From positions 1 through 54,714 of the IMG/VR virus record IMGVR_UViG_3300017613_001354: DNA of 54,714 nt. One strand, 5' to 3'. The translations under genes were made by a program, and so were the position numbers. This stretch comes from a virus. The notes below the pieces were generated by a model, which made no database searches, was not told the DNA's origin, and worked only from the letters and a program-made list of their open reading frames with translations. Shown piece by piece: positions 17,979-27,219 of the stretch. Every line of letters starts with the position of its first letter. Position 1 is the stretch's first letter.

Positions 17979-19037
17979 TTAAAGATTAAGATCAAATAGG
18001 TCAAAAATATGCTGAATTTTATTTGCGATTGTCATTGTTTCACTTCCGGCGAACAAGAGACCGGTTAGTCTGTTGCCTACCAGTATGGCCGATCCACTAT
18101 CACCACCAGCCCCGAAAGGAACATCTGGATCAGAATGTTCGATGATAAGTTGATCTTCAAACGTTGCCATATTAATCCCACCATAATTAACGGTGATATT
18201 CCCATCGATCCCCGTAATATAATCATGGGTATGACCGGTAGTACGTCCCGATTTGTGGACTTGCGCTCCTAATTCACCCTGAATCAAGCCGGTTGGGGCG
18301 CCTATCTCAATGATATCTGACAATACAAGATCATTCGTAAGTGGGACACCAATGGCAACATCCATTAAATTAGCGTCACCCTCTGCGACCGGTATGTATT
18401 TTTCGCTTATCCTTACAGGCCGTAAACGGGTATTGCTGCCAACCACCATGGCAAGGAAATTCGGAAACGCCGACACCGCTCCCGCCACCTTGCAAAGATC
18501 AGGGTTTACCATGAATTTAATTGGTTCAAACGTTAGAAGATTGGCTATATGCTCATTCGGCATTTTCCCGCCGTCATGCGGTCCAGGTTGTAACCATGCG
18601 TCACCAATGGCAGCATCGTTTGAATTGGCTCCGACATGATTATTTGTAACCATTACGGTCATATCGTCCATGTGAGCAACAAAGCCGAACGTCCCTGCCG
18701 TTATCGCAAAATGTCCCAAAGAACATCCAGGCTGCGCCGGGCGCATCTTATCAACGTTTTCAAAGGCATCAACCTGTAATTGTGGAAGTTGAAACGACTT
18801 GATTTCACCCCCCCTAACAACATCCGTAGGAATACCATTTCTTTCCTTTGGAATTCGGTCCTTTCTTTTTAGGGAATCAAGCGGTATTTTGTCTTTAACG
18901 CTGCAAACGATTGACAATTCACCCGTTGGTTTCCCGGCCACTTTTTTAAACCCAAGCCATGTACCATTCACGTTCTTTTTTTTAAGTAATTTTTTAGAAT
19001 GGCGCTTGTGGATGTATTTTGCTTCTGACATAGACAT
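17979..19037 (-). CDS. Trypsin-like serine protease
   Basis: A 352-aa protein with a complete chymotrypsin-fold triad: His134 in VTNNHVGAN, Asp226 in NLMDVAIG and Ser314 in GAGGDSGSAIL. The first 100 residues are basic and may be a propeptide or targeting region; no Sec signal peptide is visible. Trypsin-like proteases are uncommon in tailed phages, where prohead proteases normally belong to other folds. The position beside exported proteins and tail fibres suggests virion maturation or an extracellular target. The substrate cannot be inferred. Confidence 0.8.
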   Translation of the reverse strand: MSMSEAKYIHKRHSKKLLKKKNVNGTWLGFKKVAGKPTGELSIVCSVKDKIPLDSLKRKDRIPKERNGIPTDVVRGGEIKSFQLPQLQVDAFENVDKMRPAQPGCSLGHFAITAGTFGFVAHMDDMTVMVTNNHVGANSNDAAIGDAWLQPGPHDGGKMPNEHIANLLTFEPIKFMVNPDLCKVAGAVSAFPNFLAMVVGSNTRLRPVRISEKYIPVAEGDANLMDVAIGVPLTNDLVLSDIIEIGAPTGLIQGELGAQVHKSGRTTGHTHDYITGIDGNITVNYGGINMATFEDQLIIEHSDPDVPFGAGGDSGSAILVGNRLTGLLFAGSETMTIANKIQHIFDLFDLNL

Positions 19038-19040
19038 TTT

Positions 19041-20153
19041 TTATCCTCCTTGATGAGATTCTAAATTGTGATCCCCCCGGAAATTACCCATAATTTTATT
19101 TTCTGGAATCGATTCTAGTTCCGGGTTTAATTTTACAACAAAAGTGTTATCGTCTTTTTCGTGACCATGGCCACTCCAGCACATTACCCATTCACCGTTA
19201 TAACGGAATAAAGTGGCCGTAAAACATCCACTCCATTGACCGCCGTTTTGATGCCGTTCCATGGGCGGGGAGAATTTATATTCGTCAACTCTTTTAAATG
19301 GACCCATTATATGATCGGAAACAAATTGATAAATAATGCTTGTGGTCCAATCTCCCAAAAAGGCTACCCATTGATTTCTTTCCGGGAGATACGTTATTGA
19401 ACAAGTCGCAGCATATTCACTACGGGGACCAACAAGCCCCTGAACATCCCCAATATATTTAAACGTACTCAGGTCTTCGATATATCCCTGATACATCTTG
19501 ACGGGTGTTTTAAATTCGTTTGTTTTTTGCTTTTTCCATTCCAAACAACCTATCTGAACCTGTTTCCACTCAGGCGGACCCTCGGAATTGTAACCACGTT
19601 GAGCAAAGAACCAGTTCACACCCTTGGGGTTTAATACGCTTTGTAATGTTCTTGATTTTTTCCCGGTACTCCAATTTATAATTTGACAGTTTTGCGAACC
19701 AACCCAGGTTGACCCTTTCGGCGTTTGAAGCGACCAAAAAACCCCATTTTTGCAGATAGCGCCGTAAGCCTTTCCCTCAGTACCAAATTTTGGAATCCAG
19801 TTCGTTTTTACCGTGGGATCATTACCGGGAGAAAGATAATAATATCCGGTGCCATGCTTTTTCGTCCCGAAAAAAACATCACCGATTACATTCCAAGTGC
19901 CTTTTGCCTTGTCCTGGGTAGTTACGCCATTGTCTCCCCCCTCTATTATCTTGAAATGTTTGCCGTAAGGCTGCAATTTTTTTATTTTAGGAAGAAGCTC
20001 CGGTGGCGGATCAGGTTCAGGCTCCTCACTACACGCTGAATAAATACCCATGATCCCATCGGTAGCCTCTTTTATTAATTTTTCTTTGGCAAAATAAAAA
20101 AGAGGGGAATCCAATTCATCCATTACCTTTTCTTTCACACATTCCCTATTCAT
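19041..20153 (-). CDS. Possible beta-propeller surface or glycan-active protein
   Basis: A 370-aa protein. Residues 1-45 resemble the whole 44-aa product of the gene immediately upstream (positions 20146-20280). The rest shows repeated Trp/Gly-rich strands (NWSTGKKS, WVAFLGDW, WVMCWSGHGHE) resembling a five-bladed propeller of the DUF4185 or glycosidase-like kind. No catalytic residues can be assigned. Context of exported proteins supports a surface role. Confidence 0.5.
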   Translation of the reverse strand: MNRECVKEKVMDELDSPLFYFAKEKLIKEATDGIMGIYSACSEEPEPDPPPELLPKIKKLQPYGKHFKIIEGGDNGVTTQDKAKGTWNVIGDVFFGTKKHGTGYYYLSPGNDPTVKTNWIPKFGTEGKAYGAICKNGVFWSLQTPKGSTWVGSQNCQIINWSTGKKSRTLQSVLNPKGVNWFFAQRGYNSEGPPEWKQVQIGCLEWKKQKTNEFKTPVKMYQGYIEDLSTFKYIGDVQGLVGPRSEYAATCSITYLPERNQWVAFLGDWTTSIIYQFVSDHIMGPFKRVDEYKFSPPMERHQNGGQWSGCFTATLFRYNGEWVMCWSGHGHEKDDNTFVVKLNPELESIPENKIMGNFRGDHNLESHQGG

Positions 20154-20280
20154 TTTTGCAAGCCTCGTAAATTTCCATGATTTTATCAGTAATCATGCCG
20201 ATTATGGTTTCCATCATGTCTGAACCTTTTTCAAACTGTTCCCTAACCATTTTTTCAACGCAATCCCTTTCCATTTTCAT
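20146..20280 (-). CDS. 44-aa protein duplicated as the N-terminus of the next gene
   Basis: A 44-residue product with AGGGAGG directly before the ATG, overlapping the previous stop (ATGA) and the next start by eight bases. It shares the pattern R-x-C-V, T-D-x-I-M-x-I-Y-x-A-C with residues 1-42 of the following 370-aa protein, indicating a tandem duplication in which one copy became an N-terminal module. Role unknown. Confidence 0.6.
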   Translation of the reverse strand: MKMERDCVEKMVREQFEKGSDMMETIIGMITDKIMEIYEACKNE

Positions 20281-20483
20281 TCCTCCCTTTTTGGATAATG
20301 ACTATCATAATAATCAGACCCTTTTATTCTTGAATATTTGTTTTTAAGAGTCTTTTCTGACGGCGCTCTCCCGGCTTCATCACATTGTTTTAAAAACCAC
20401 GGAATAAACTCTACGCCGGCAAGTTTAATCCATGAAACCATTGTTTCAACCGCTTCTTCTGTCAACTTAAATGTAAAACTCAT
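20277..20483 (-). CDS. Small hypothetical protein
   Basis: A 68-aa protein with a helical N-terminal part and a charged C-terminus. It overlaps both neighbours by four bases and belongs to the lysis-adjacent cluster. Not recognised. Confidence 0.55.
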   Translation of the reverse strand: MSFTFKLTEEAVETMVSWIKLAGVEFIPWFLKQCDEAGRAPSEKTLKNKYSRIKGSDYYDSHYPKREE

Positions 20484-20893
20484 GGCTGCACCTTCTTATA
20501 ACCGTTTGCAATCATAAAAACTTTCATGTTTACCACTTGTTCTAAAATAACCCTGTAAATCCTTCGTATTTCTATTTCATATTCGTTTAGGCTTAACATC
20601 CCGGCCTGATATTCAAGCAAGGCATCTGCGGAATCTTCTTGCGCTTTCTCTGCTTTCACTTCAAAATCTTTTAAATATTTGTTAGCTTCTGGTGTTATAA
20701 CAAGAGTAGCATATAAAAAAGCCCTTGCTTCCATAGATAGAGAAGATGCTAAAAACAAAGCATCATCTTGTAAATCACCCATGCGGAGAACGGCATTTTT
20801 AGTGTTTTGAAACAAGCCGCATCCAGACAGCACGATAACGAATATTAACATAATGCTAAGATAGGTTACTATGGAGCCTTTTAATATTTTCAC
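20480..20893 (-). CDS. Lipoprotein of the lysis cassette (possible spanin-like)
   Basis: A 137-aa protein with a lipoprotein signal peptide: a hydrophobic stretch ending in VLSGC, with the lipidated Cys at residue 25. The mature part is helical. The position directly beside the predicted holin and lysin makes an outer-membrane spanin-type function possible, but length and sequence do not prove it. Confidence 0.55.
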   Translation of the reverse strand: MKILKGSIVTYLSIMLIFVIVLSGCGLFQNTKNAVLRMGDLQDDALFLASSLSMEARAFLYATLVITPEANKYLKDFEVKAEKAQEDSADALLEYQAGMLSLNEYEIEIRRIYRVILEQVVNMKVFMIANGYKKVQP

Positions 20894-20894
20894 G

Positions 20895-21209
20895 TTACCC
20901 CCTTCCCATTAATCGCTTGTAGGCAAACTTTGCGGGGATCAATGCGGCTAAAAAGATTGACAAAAAGGTTTTTAAGTTGAACTTAACCTCACCAATTTGA
21001 CCAGTTATAAACATCGAAAGGATAACGATAACCGCCAATAATCCCAGGACAAAACTTTGAGCCTTGGCACCCGAAAAACCAAAATAGGTTTTTAACCAAT
21101 TTAAAAACTTAACGCCGGCATTTTTATTGATAAAAATAACTGCAATTACCAGCATATTAATTAATTCGGTTGCCGTGTATCCTTGAAAAAATTCTTTTAA
21201 AAAATCCAT
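20895..21209 (-). CDS. Probable holin
   Basis: A 104-aa protein with three hydrophobic segments (about residues 15-28, 50-68 and 80-94), charged linkers and a basic C-terminus. Size, topology and position next to the M15 peptidase fit a holin that opens the inner membrane for the lysin. No family signature is visible, so the call rests on context. Confidence 0.65.
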   Translation of the reverse strand: MDFLKEFFQGYTATELINMLVIAVIFINKNAGVKFLNWLKTYFGFSGAKAQSFVLGLLAVIVILSMFITGQIGEVKFNLKTFLSIFLAALIPAKFAYKRLMGRG

Positions 21210-21229
21210 CGTTACCCCCTTTTAGGTTT

Positions 21230-21586
21230 TTAGCCCGACCATCGGGCTTTCTTGGTCCTACTGTCTACATGAATAAACGTTTGATATCTACCAATCCCAC
21301 AACAATAAGGGAATTGATCTTCAAGAAAATCAGCCACATCCTTTAACGGAATATCTTCAACCCCGATATCTGCGGCTTTTCCTTTAGGATGCTGGCTTGT
21401 ATCTTTGCTTCCTATTTTTCTATTATATTTAAGGCACCTATTTCCTGAGTTTATAAATATTCTTCGGTTAAAAACAACCCTTATCTTTTCAAGCATCATT
21501 ACAAGAAAATAATCAACGGTATCCTGGCCGCAACCGCATTTACATGAAAATTCGTGCCTTGAAAAATGTTCTGAAAGATCACCCAT
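21230..21586 (-). CDS. Endolysin, peptidase M15A (D,D-/L,D-carboxypeptidase-like)
   Basis: A 118-aa protein with the M15A zinc site: SQHPKGKAADIG (His66, Asp73) and FIHVDSR (His106), plus the N-terminal SEHFSRHEFSCKCGCG typical of phage and YcbK-like members. It cleaves peptide cross-links in peptidoglycan at lysis. There is no signal peptide, so release should depend on the adjacent holin. It overlaps the upstream TM/coiled-coil gene by eight bases. Confidence 0.9.
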   Translation of the reverse strand: MGDLSEHFSRHEFSCKCGCGQDTVDYFLVMMLEKIRVVFNRRIFINSGNRCLKYNRKIGSKDTSQHPKGKAADIGVEDIPLKDVADFLEDQFPYCCGIGRYQTFIHVDSRTKKARWSG

Positions 21587-22028
21587 TATTTATCTTCCCG
21601 TTAACTTTAGACATGATAAAACCTCCGCAGCTACCCGATTTTTGTAAAAGCCCTATCATTTTATCGACTTGGCTCCTGGCCTCTTCCCTCTTGTTGTCCA
21701 TTTCGTGCATTTGGGTTTTTATTTCAAACATTTGAGCATTTACGCTATCTATTTTTCTACAAAAAGTTACTTGGATATTGCGCCTAGTTTCCTTGCAAGC
21801 CGGGTCTCTTACAACATTCTCAAAATTCTTATGTAATTTTACAATCTCTTGTTTTATGGAAGCATGATCTTCTTTATTCTCTTTTAAATCTTCAAGCACA
21901 TACTTATTTTGATACTTAGAAGAAACGATCCCGGTCGTTATTGCTATAATAATTCCAACAACGGTTTGAATAAAACCAAAAAATAATATTAAAGTCGTTG
22001 TAACGTAGTTTAAATTACCCCAATCCAT
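21579..22028 (-). CDS. Membrane-anchored coiled-coil protein
   Basis: A 149-aa protein with one N-terminal membrane helix (about residues 9-35) and a long periplasmic or cytoplasmic coiled coil (about 45-130). The topology resembles an inner-membrane spanin (Rz-type) or holin regulator, and it sits at the 5' end of the lysis cassette. Function is inferred from topology and position. Confidence 0.55.
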   Translation of the reverse strand: MDWGNLNYVTTTLILFFGFIQTVVGIIIAITTGIVSSKYQNKYVLEDLKENKEDHASIKQEIVKLHKNFENVVRDPACKETRRNIQVTFCRKIDSVNAQMFEIKTQMHEMDNKREEARSQVDKMIGLLQKSGSCGGFIMSKVNGKINNG

Positions 22029-22040
22029 AAAAAAACCCCT

Positions 22041-22379
22041 TTAAACGGCTTTCGCTTTTACCTTGGTTAGCTCCCGCCTTTCGTTTCTTTCAATTTTAAA
22101 CTCCCAGGCGGTCGGTTTCTCAGGAACGGCCACATTAACGATGCTTTCTTTTTCGTGAATTTCTTTTAAAGAATCGATTATGGCTAAAAGTGAATTTATA
22201 ATTGATGTTATGGCTTCATCCGGCTTTGATGTTCTTTCAACAACGTCTAAAAGAGACCTGGAAATATGTTTTAATTCCCTGGCGGTCGGATCAATAACGG
22301 GAGCGACCTTTTTCAGTTTAGGCGGCGCATCCATCTTTCCGTCTTTTACAAGCTGTCTGATTTTTTCTTCGGTAAGCAT
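22041..22379 (-). CDS. Hypothetical helical protein
   Basis: A 112-aa helical protein. It is located between the large internal-type protein and the lysis genes. It starts one base from the stop of the 1064-aa gene, so it is co-translated. No family recognised. Confidence 0.55.
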   Translation of the reverse strand: MLTEEKIRQLVKDGKMDAPPKLKKVAPVIDPTARELKHISRSLLDVVERTSKPDEAITSIINSLLAIIDSLKEIHEKESIVNVAVPEKPTAWEFKIERNERRELTKVKAKAV

Positions 22380-25300
22380 TTATAATTTCACTCCCATACA
22401 GGCGGCTAATTCATAATGTTTATCAACCCGATCATTGATTTCTTTAACGGCCACTTCTGCGGCCTCGGTTACATCATATTCCTTATCCGGTGTCGCTGCC
22501 CTGCGTTCTTTATATGTTACCGTAATCCCTTTTAAATCAATATTTTCAATATTCGGCAGGGCTTCTTTTCTTCTCGCCGCCCTGGCCTTGACTTTCCTTT
22601 CGGTCATTTCGGCGTCTAAAGCGCCGGGTTCTCCTAAATTTTTAACGGCGGTAATGGTTTCATCGTATTTTTTTTCAATAAATTTAAAATCACCATGAGT
22701 AATTGGGCCTTCAACGACATTCCCGCTTTCATCAATTATCATCATGTGGCCGGCCTGGGTTTTATCGCCCCGCCACAACTCGTAATTTACACCATCAAAT
22801 TCATTAACCTTAACAAGAGTTGACGGATCATTAGATATGGATCGTTTTTCGCCTTTTTTGCTGAATAATTTTCGCCCTGGTTCGGCTTCTAATTTGCTGA
22901 ATTCCTCGACTTCCTCTTTGGTTAAGAATTGAGTTGATTTTCTTTTATATAATTCTTGTGGTGATATCGGTTCAACGGCCACGCCCTCTCTTTTTGGTAC
23001 AACCGGGACCGGTGCCTTTGATATGATCCCTGGGGCTTCCTCAACGCCTCTGACGCCATTTTCATCGACAACGATCTTTTGACCTTCGGCATTAACTCCA
23101 ACATCTTTCCATTTTGAAGGTGCCGGCTCTTCTTTCCCGATTAGTTTGGATATAACCTTTTCTTTTTTCTTGGGTTTTGGTTTTTCAAGCCCTGGCTCTT
23201 TAGCCTTTTTTTCTTCCTCGGCCTTTTTTTCTTCCTCGGCCTTTGTCCTTCTATACGCTACGACATGGAATCCCTCTCTAACCTTACCATCAGGAGTCTC
23301 GTCCCTGTAAGACTCTATCCTTAATTCCATGCCCTCGCCTAAATCAACCTCTTTTTTCAACCTCGTCATACCGGCTTTTGCTGCTGATTCGGTTTTAAAA
23401 AGAGTGCCGACTACGGGCTGGCTCTTACCTTCCGGCCACCTACCTTCTTTATTAATAACCGGTCTTTCTGCCGTTTCTTTTGCGCTTTGCCTTGCCTTTG
23501 TTCTTTGCCTTTTAAAAAACTGTCTGGCTTCTTTTGAGCTTTCAAAAACCTGTCCTTCAAAAACCTCGTTCCGGGTTCCCTGAAAAAATAGCTTATATTT
23601 ACCATCGGATTGTTTTCTGGCTGTAATCCTATCTTCCGAAATATTAGGTGCGGTCGCTAAGTCGCTTTTTTCCCAAGGTTCGGCTTTCTTCTCGGTTGGT
23701 TCCGCCGGCAATATCGGCGTTACCGGAGAAGGTTCTTTTTTGACCTCTTCACGCTTAGTCGGTTTCGCTTCTTTTTCCTCTTCCGGCTGCACGATTTCTT
23801 TTTCGGATTCAGTAGCGACCTTTTCACGTTCAATTTCCTCCTTTGCTATTTCTGCGGCTGTTTTTTCCTTCGGTTTTTCAGCTTGTTTCTGATAATCTTT
23901 TAGAAATTGAATTTCTTCATCGGTTGGAATCTCGCCGGTTTCCATTTTTTTGCCGATCTGCAATACACGATCATCAGCGTCAAGCTCTTCACCGGCTGTT
24001 GGCGGAGCCGGTGGCGGTCCTTTTGGCTTAACCGGAGTCGGCGCCGGCGCACCCGGCGTAGGCTCTTCCGGCTCTTCGGGCGCCGCTTTCGCTTGTTCCT
24101 GTCTAATTGCCTTACGGAGAACATCCATTTCGGCAACGGTCACACTTCCCGGACCTTCGGCGTTTATTTTCTCCATAATCGCCTGGGCCTCGGCCATTAA
24201 ACCGGCTTCTTTTTCATCTTTTGTCGGTTCTGCCGTTTCTCCAAGTTTTCCGCCGGCAATATCGGCGGCTGCATCGGTAGCCGGTTCCACCCTGGCATGA
24301 TCCAAAACCGCCCGGTTAGCGTCCGGATCGTTACCATCTGTTTGGTCATATTCATCAAAAGCATCTTGTTTGCTCAATACACCGGTCCCGGCGCCGAATA
24401 AAAGGCCAACCGCTCCGCCGGCTAAAGCGGATTCTCCAACCCTTTTAAGGTTTTCCATGGACAATATTTCAAAACCAGGATCATTATTAGCAACGACATG
24501 ATTGGCCAAAGCCAACGCTTCTTGAATACTTTCCTGGACGGCCTCTTCCGGTGCAGATTTCATAGCTTCCCGGAATACCCGGCTTACAAATTTAACGTCA
24601 CCCGGTTTGGCTTTTGCCCCACGAATACGATCAAGAATTCCAAAGAAAGCCCCGGTACTCTCTTTACCCATAATCTTGTTCATGGTTCGGACAGGAACAC
24701 CGCCCATGATTTCAACCATGCCGGCCAAAACACCAAGCCCAAGAGCGGAAACCGGATTATGAAAACCTTCATCGGCTCCCTCGCTATACATCCCGCCGGC
24801 TTCAAGTGCGGTAGTCGATGCCACGACACCGGTTTTTGCAGCGATATTTTGAATAACGGCTCTATCTGCGGCCTGTAATAATAATTTATCGTTTTGATTT
24901 AAAAGCTGCCGAGTGGTTAATTTTTTTAATATACCATTCCCGGCAAGCCGATTACGAACAGACTTCGATAAAACGCCGCCCAGGGCTTTCTGAACGACTT
25001 TATTCCCAACAACCCTACCCGCACCACCCACAATGCCAAAAACGCCGCCTGTACCCATAGCAAGGGCTATATTGGGGAGATTTTCTCCAAGTTGCTCCAA
25101 TGCCCATTGGCCGGCCTTGAAAGGCTTCATCAGCATAGGCGCATCTTGAATGTCCTGTAAGGTCGCACCCGGATATAAACTAGCGTCTTCAATCTGGTTT
25201 TTATAGGCTTCAAGCCCATAATCTTTTAAGGCGTCACTACCGACAAGATCACCAACAAGCCCCAGGGCGCCGCCTAACATGGCATGTGTCTGATTCCATC

Positions 25301-25574
25301 CCCTCGCCACGGACCTTGTGGCAAAATTCATGTCTTCAAGATTCTTTTGACGTTCAAGCGCCATTTCTCTATGATGCCGTTGCGCCATGACGTTTTGTTC
25401 GTCTTGATCCCAGGACGCCTTTAATCCATCCCTTTCCGCCCAATCATCTACATCTTTATAAGTGGACCGAAACCGTGGATTAAAATCAAGCAAATCCTGT
25501 GCGACTTCTCGCAAAGACGAATTTTCATAAAGATGCGGGTTCTTTTCCCGATATGCTGATATATCAAATGGCAT
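22380..25574 (-). CDS. Large probable internal virion/ejection protein
   Basis: A 1064-aa protein. Residues about 75-410 contain several long Gly/Ala-rich hydrophobic or amphipathic segments (ALAMGTGGVFGIVGGAG, ALGLGVLAGMVEIMGG, AGGAVGLLFGAGTG). The middle (about 430-860) is Pro/Glu/Lys-rich low complexity with EEEKKA repeats, and the C-terminus is mixed. Size, membrane-active segments and position among virion genes match podovirus internal proteins that are ejected and line the DNA entry channel. No enzymatic motif seen. Confidence 0.6.
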   Translation of the reverse strand: MPFDISAYREKNPHLYENSSLREVAQDLLDFNPRFRSTYKDVDDWAERDGLKASWDQDEQNVMAQRHHREMALERQKNLEDMNFATRSVARGWNQTHAMLGGALGLVGDLVGSDALKDYGLEAYKNQIEDASLYPGATLQDIQDAPMLMKPFKAGQWALEQLGENLPNIALAMGTGGVFGIVGGAGRVVGNKVVQKALGGVLSKSVRNRLAGNGILKKLTTRQLLNQNDKLLLQAADRAVIQNIAAKTGVVASTTALEAGGMYSEGADEGFHNPVSALGLGVLAGMVEIMGGVPVRTMNKIMGKESTGAFFGILDRIRGAKAKPGDVKFVSRVFREAMKSAPEEAVQESIQEALALANHVVANNDPGFEILSMENLKRVGESALAGGAVGLLFGAGTGVLSKQDAFDEYDQTDGNDPDANRAVLDHARVEPATDAAADIAGGKLGETAEPTKDEKEAGLMAEAQAIMEKINAEGPGSVTVAEMDVLRKAIRQEQAKAAPEEPEEPTPGAPAPTPVKPKGPPPAPPTAGEELDADDRVLQIGKKMETGEIPTDEEIQFLKDYQKQAEKPKEKTAAEIAKEEIEREKVATESEKEIVQPEEEKEAKPTKREEVKKEPSPVTPILPAEPTEKKAEPWEKSDLATAPNISEDRITARKQSDGKYKLFFQGTRNEVFEGQVFESSKEARQFFKRQRTKARQSAKETAERPVINKEGRWPEGKSQPVVGTLFKTESAAKAGMTRLKKEVDLGEGMELRIESYRDETPDGKVREGFHVVAYRRTKAEEEKKAEEEKKAKEPGLEKPKPKKKEKVISKLIGKEEPAPSKWKDVGVNAEGQKIVVDENGVRGVEEAPGIISKAPVPVVPKREGVAVEPISPQELYKRKSTQFLTKEEVEEFSKLEAEPGRKLFSKKGEKRSISNDPSTLVKVNEFDGVNYELWRGDKTQAGHMMIIDESGNVVEGPITHGDFKFIEKKYDETITAVKNLGEPGALDAEMTERKVKARAARRKEALPNIENIDLKGITVTYKERRAATPDKEYDVTEAAEVAVKEINDRVDKHYELAACMGVKL

Positions 25575-25577
25575 TAT

Positions 25578-26729
25578 TTATCTTGGCCTTGTGGTTAATA
25601 AGCTGCTGCTTTGGTTTACAAACGATCCCGCTCTTTGCCTGTCTTGCTCATAAAGGCTTTTTAGACGAGCTAAAATACCTTTTTGGCTGCGGCTTTTAGT
25701 TGATTCTCCAATTATTTTTCCTGATTCTTGCGTAGACGTATCAAACCCAGGTGCAACCGGTCCTAAATCAGCACCAAACCCACCACCGCCAGCCGCAGGG
25801 TCGGCAATTTTTGGCGCTCCCGGCGCTTCTTGTGGACGATCAGGCGGATCGGTTGCCGCCAAAGCGCTCGGAGTCCCAAGCACCGCATTTAATAATGATC
25901 CAACCATAGTATTAGGGTCTCTTAGCGTTCCAGGCAACCCGGATGGAATTGATTTTCCTCTTGGTCCTGGCACCCCACCTGTAAATTCAGCACCAAAACC
26001 GCCACCACCCGCCGCAAGGTCTAGGCCGGCTGTTTGAAACGGGGTTTTTTCAGGACCGCCCAAGGGTGACGGCGCCCCTCTTCCCTTTTGCGTTATGGTT
26101 TGGCTCGTACCGGGAGAAAGTAAAGACTTTACAGGTTCAATCGGTCTGAATTGTTGAAAATCACCGGGGATTTGTCCTTCGGTTTGAACCTCTTTGATAA
26201 AATCAGATCGGCCTTTTTTGTAATCTGAGGGTGTTCTAATTTGATACCCTACATCCCTACCAGGGACATAAACATTACCCTCACCATACCCAAAATCACC
26301 GGACGGTCGGCCTTTTACTTTTTCAATAACACCGCCGCCCTTATCCGTTGTCAATCTGCCGGTTCCTTCCGGTTTGCCGAAAAGCCCCTCGTATAAACTG
26401 GAAAGGTTTTGTTCCCCATATCCACCCCTTGGACGAACACCGGTATCAACATCGGCTCGGCTAGCTGAAAGCGCTCTTATCGCTTCCGTTGGGTCCATGC
26501 CGCCCTTAACGGCTTCTTGGAATATACCAGCTAAATTCTTATCTATTTCCGCCGGCTTTACCGGCGCCCGATTAAGTAAGCTGGCCGCTTGTGTAATCTC
26601 TTTTACTGGCCGTTGTATGGCCGGCGGAGCGACCGGCTCTCTTAGTTTAGCCCTGCCGTAAACAGCCGGCGCATTACCTTCCCTGGGTATTAATGTTCTA
26701 CGGGTTTTCTTTTCCTTTTCTCTTGCCAT
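25578..26729 (-). CDS. Gly/Pro-rich structural protein
   Basis: A 383-aa protein, basic at the N-terminus, with three AAGGGGFGA-type units (near residues 233, 310 and 315) in a disordered Gly/Pro background. It starts with a good context after the upstream gene and ends three bases before the 1064-aa gene. Likely a flexible virion or ejection component. Confidence 0.5.
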   Translation of the reverse strand: MAREKEKKTRRTLIPREGNAPAVYGRAKLREPVAPPAIQRPVKEITQAASLLNRAPVKPAEIDKNLAGIFQEAVKGGMDPTEAIRALSASRADVDTGVRPRGGYGEQNLSSLYEGLFGKPEGTGRLTTDKGGGVIEKVKGRPSGDFGYGEGNVYVPGRDVGYQIRTPSDYKKGRSDFIKEVQTEGQIPGDFQQFRPIEPVKSLLSPGTSQTITQKGRGAPSPLGGPEKTPFQTAGLDLAAGGGGFGAEFTGGVPGPRGKSIPSGLPGTLRDPNTMVGSLLNAVLGTPSALAATDPPDRPQEAPGAPKIADPAAGGGGFGADLGPVAPGFDTSTQESGKIIGESTKSRSQKGILARLKSLYEQDRQRAGSFVNQSSSLLTTRPR

Positions 26730-26739
26730 GATAGACTCC

Positions 26740-27219
26740 TTAGAATGATGTGCCGACCGGTTTAAACCCTAAAATGGTGATATTCAAGTCTAACAAATCA
26801 ACGGAAAAATCACCACCCCCAATATTCCCAACCTTAAAATCAAAATAGCGGCCTTCTAAATCTTCCGTTAATGGAATTTCATTTCCATGTTGTTTCATAT
26901 CTATTCTTACCGGTGGCATTGTGAATATGCGGCTATAATCATCATCTATGGTTATTTTTAAAAATAATGATCCTTCGGACTCGTAACCGACATATATTGT
27001 GTTCAATACCTTTTGTTTCGATGATCCAAAATCGGTTTTTATGATTCTGAAATATCCGTCAATATCCGATCCATCAGCATCGTTACACTCACAAATCGAA
27101 TAAATGCCATTCTCATTGGCGGCTAAATATTGTTCGCCTAAATTACCATAACTATTAAAATTCATTACGGTTGATTGAGTCGGCGCAAATTGCGTTATTT
27201 CTGTTATGATTGAAAACAT
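26740..27219 (-). CDS. Hypothetical tail protein
   Basis: A 159-aa beta-rich acidic protein. It directly abuts the 491-aa gene (adjacent stop and start). Position within the tail module suggests a tail component. Not recognised. Confidence 0.5.
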   Translation of the reverse strand: MFSIITEITQFAPTQSTVMNFNSYGNLGEQYLAANENGIYSICECNDADGSDIDGYFRIIKTDFGSSKQKVLNTIYVGYESEGSLFLKITIDDDYSRIFTMPPVRIDMKQHGNEIPLTEDLEGRYFDFKVGNIGGGDFSVDLLDLNITILGFKPVGTSF

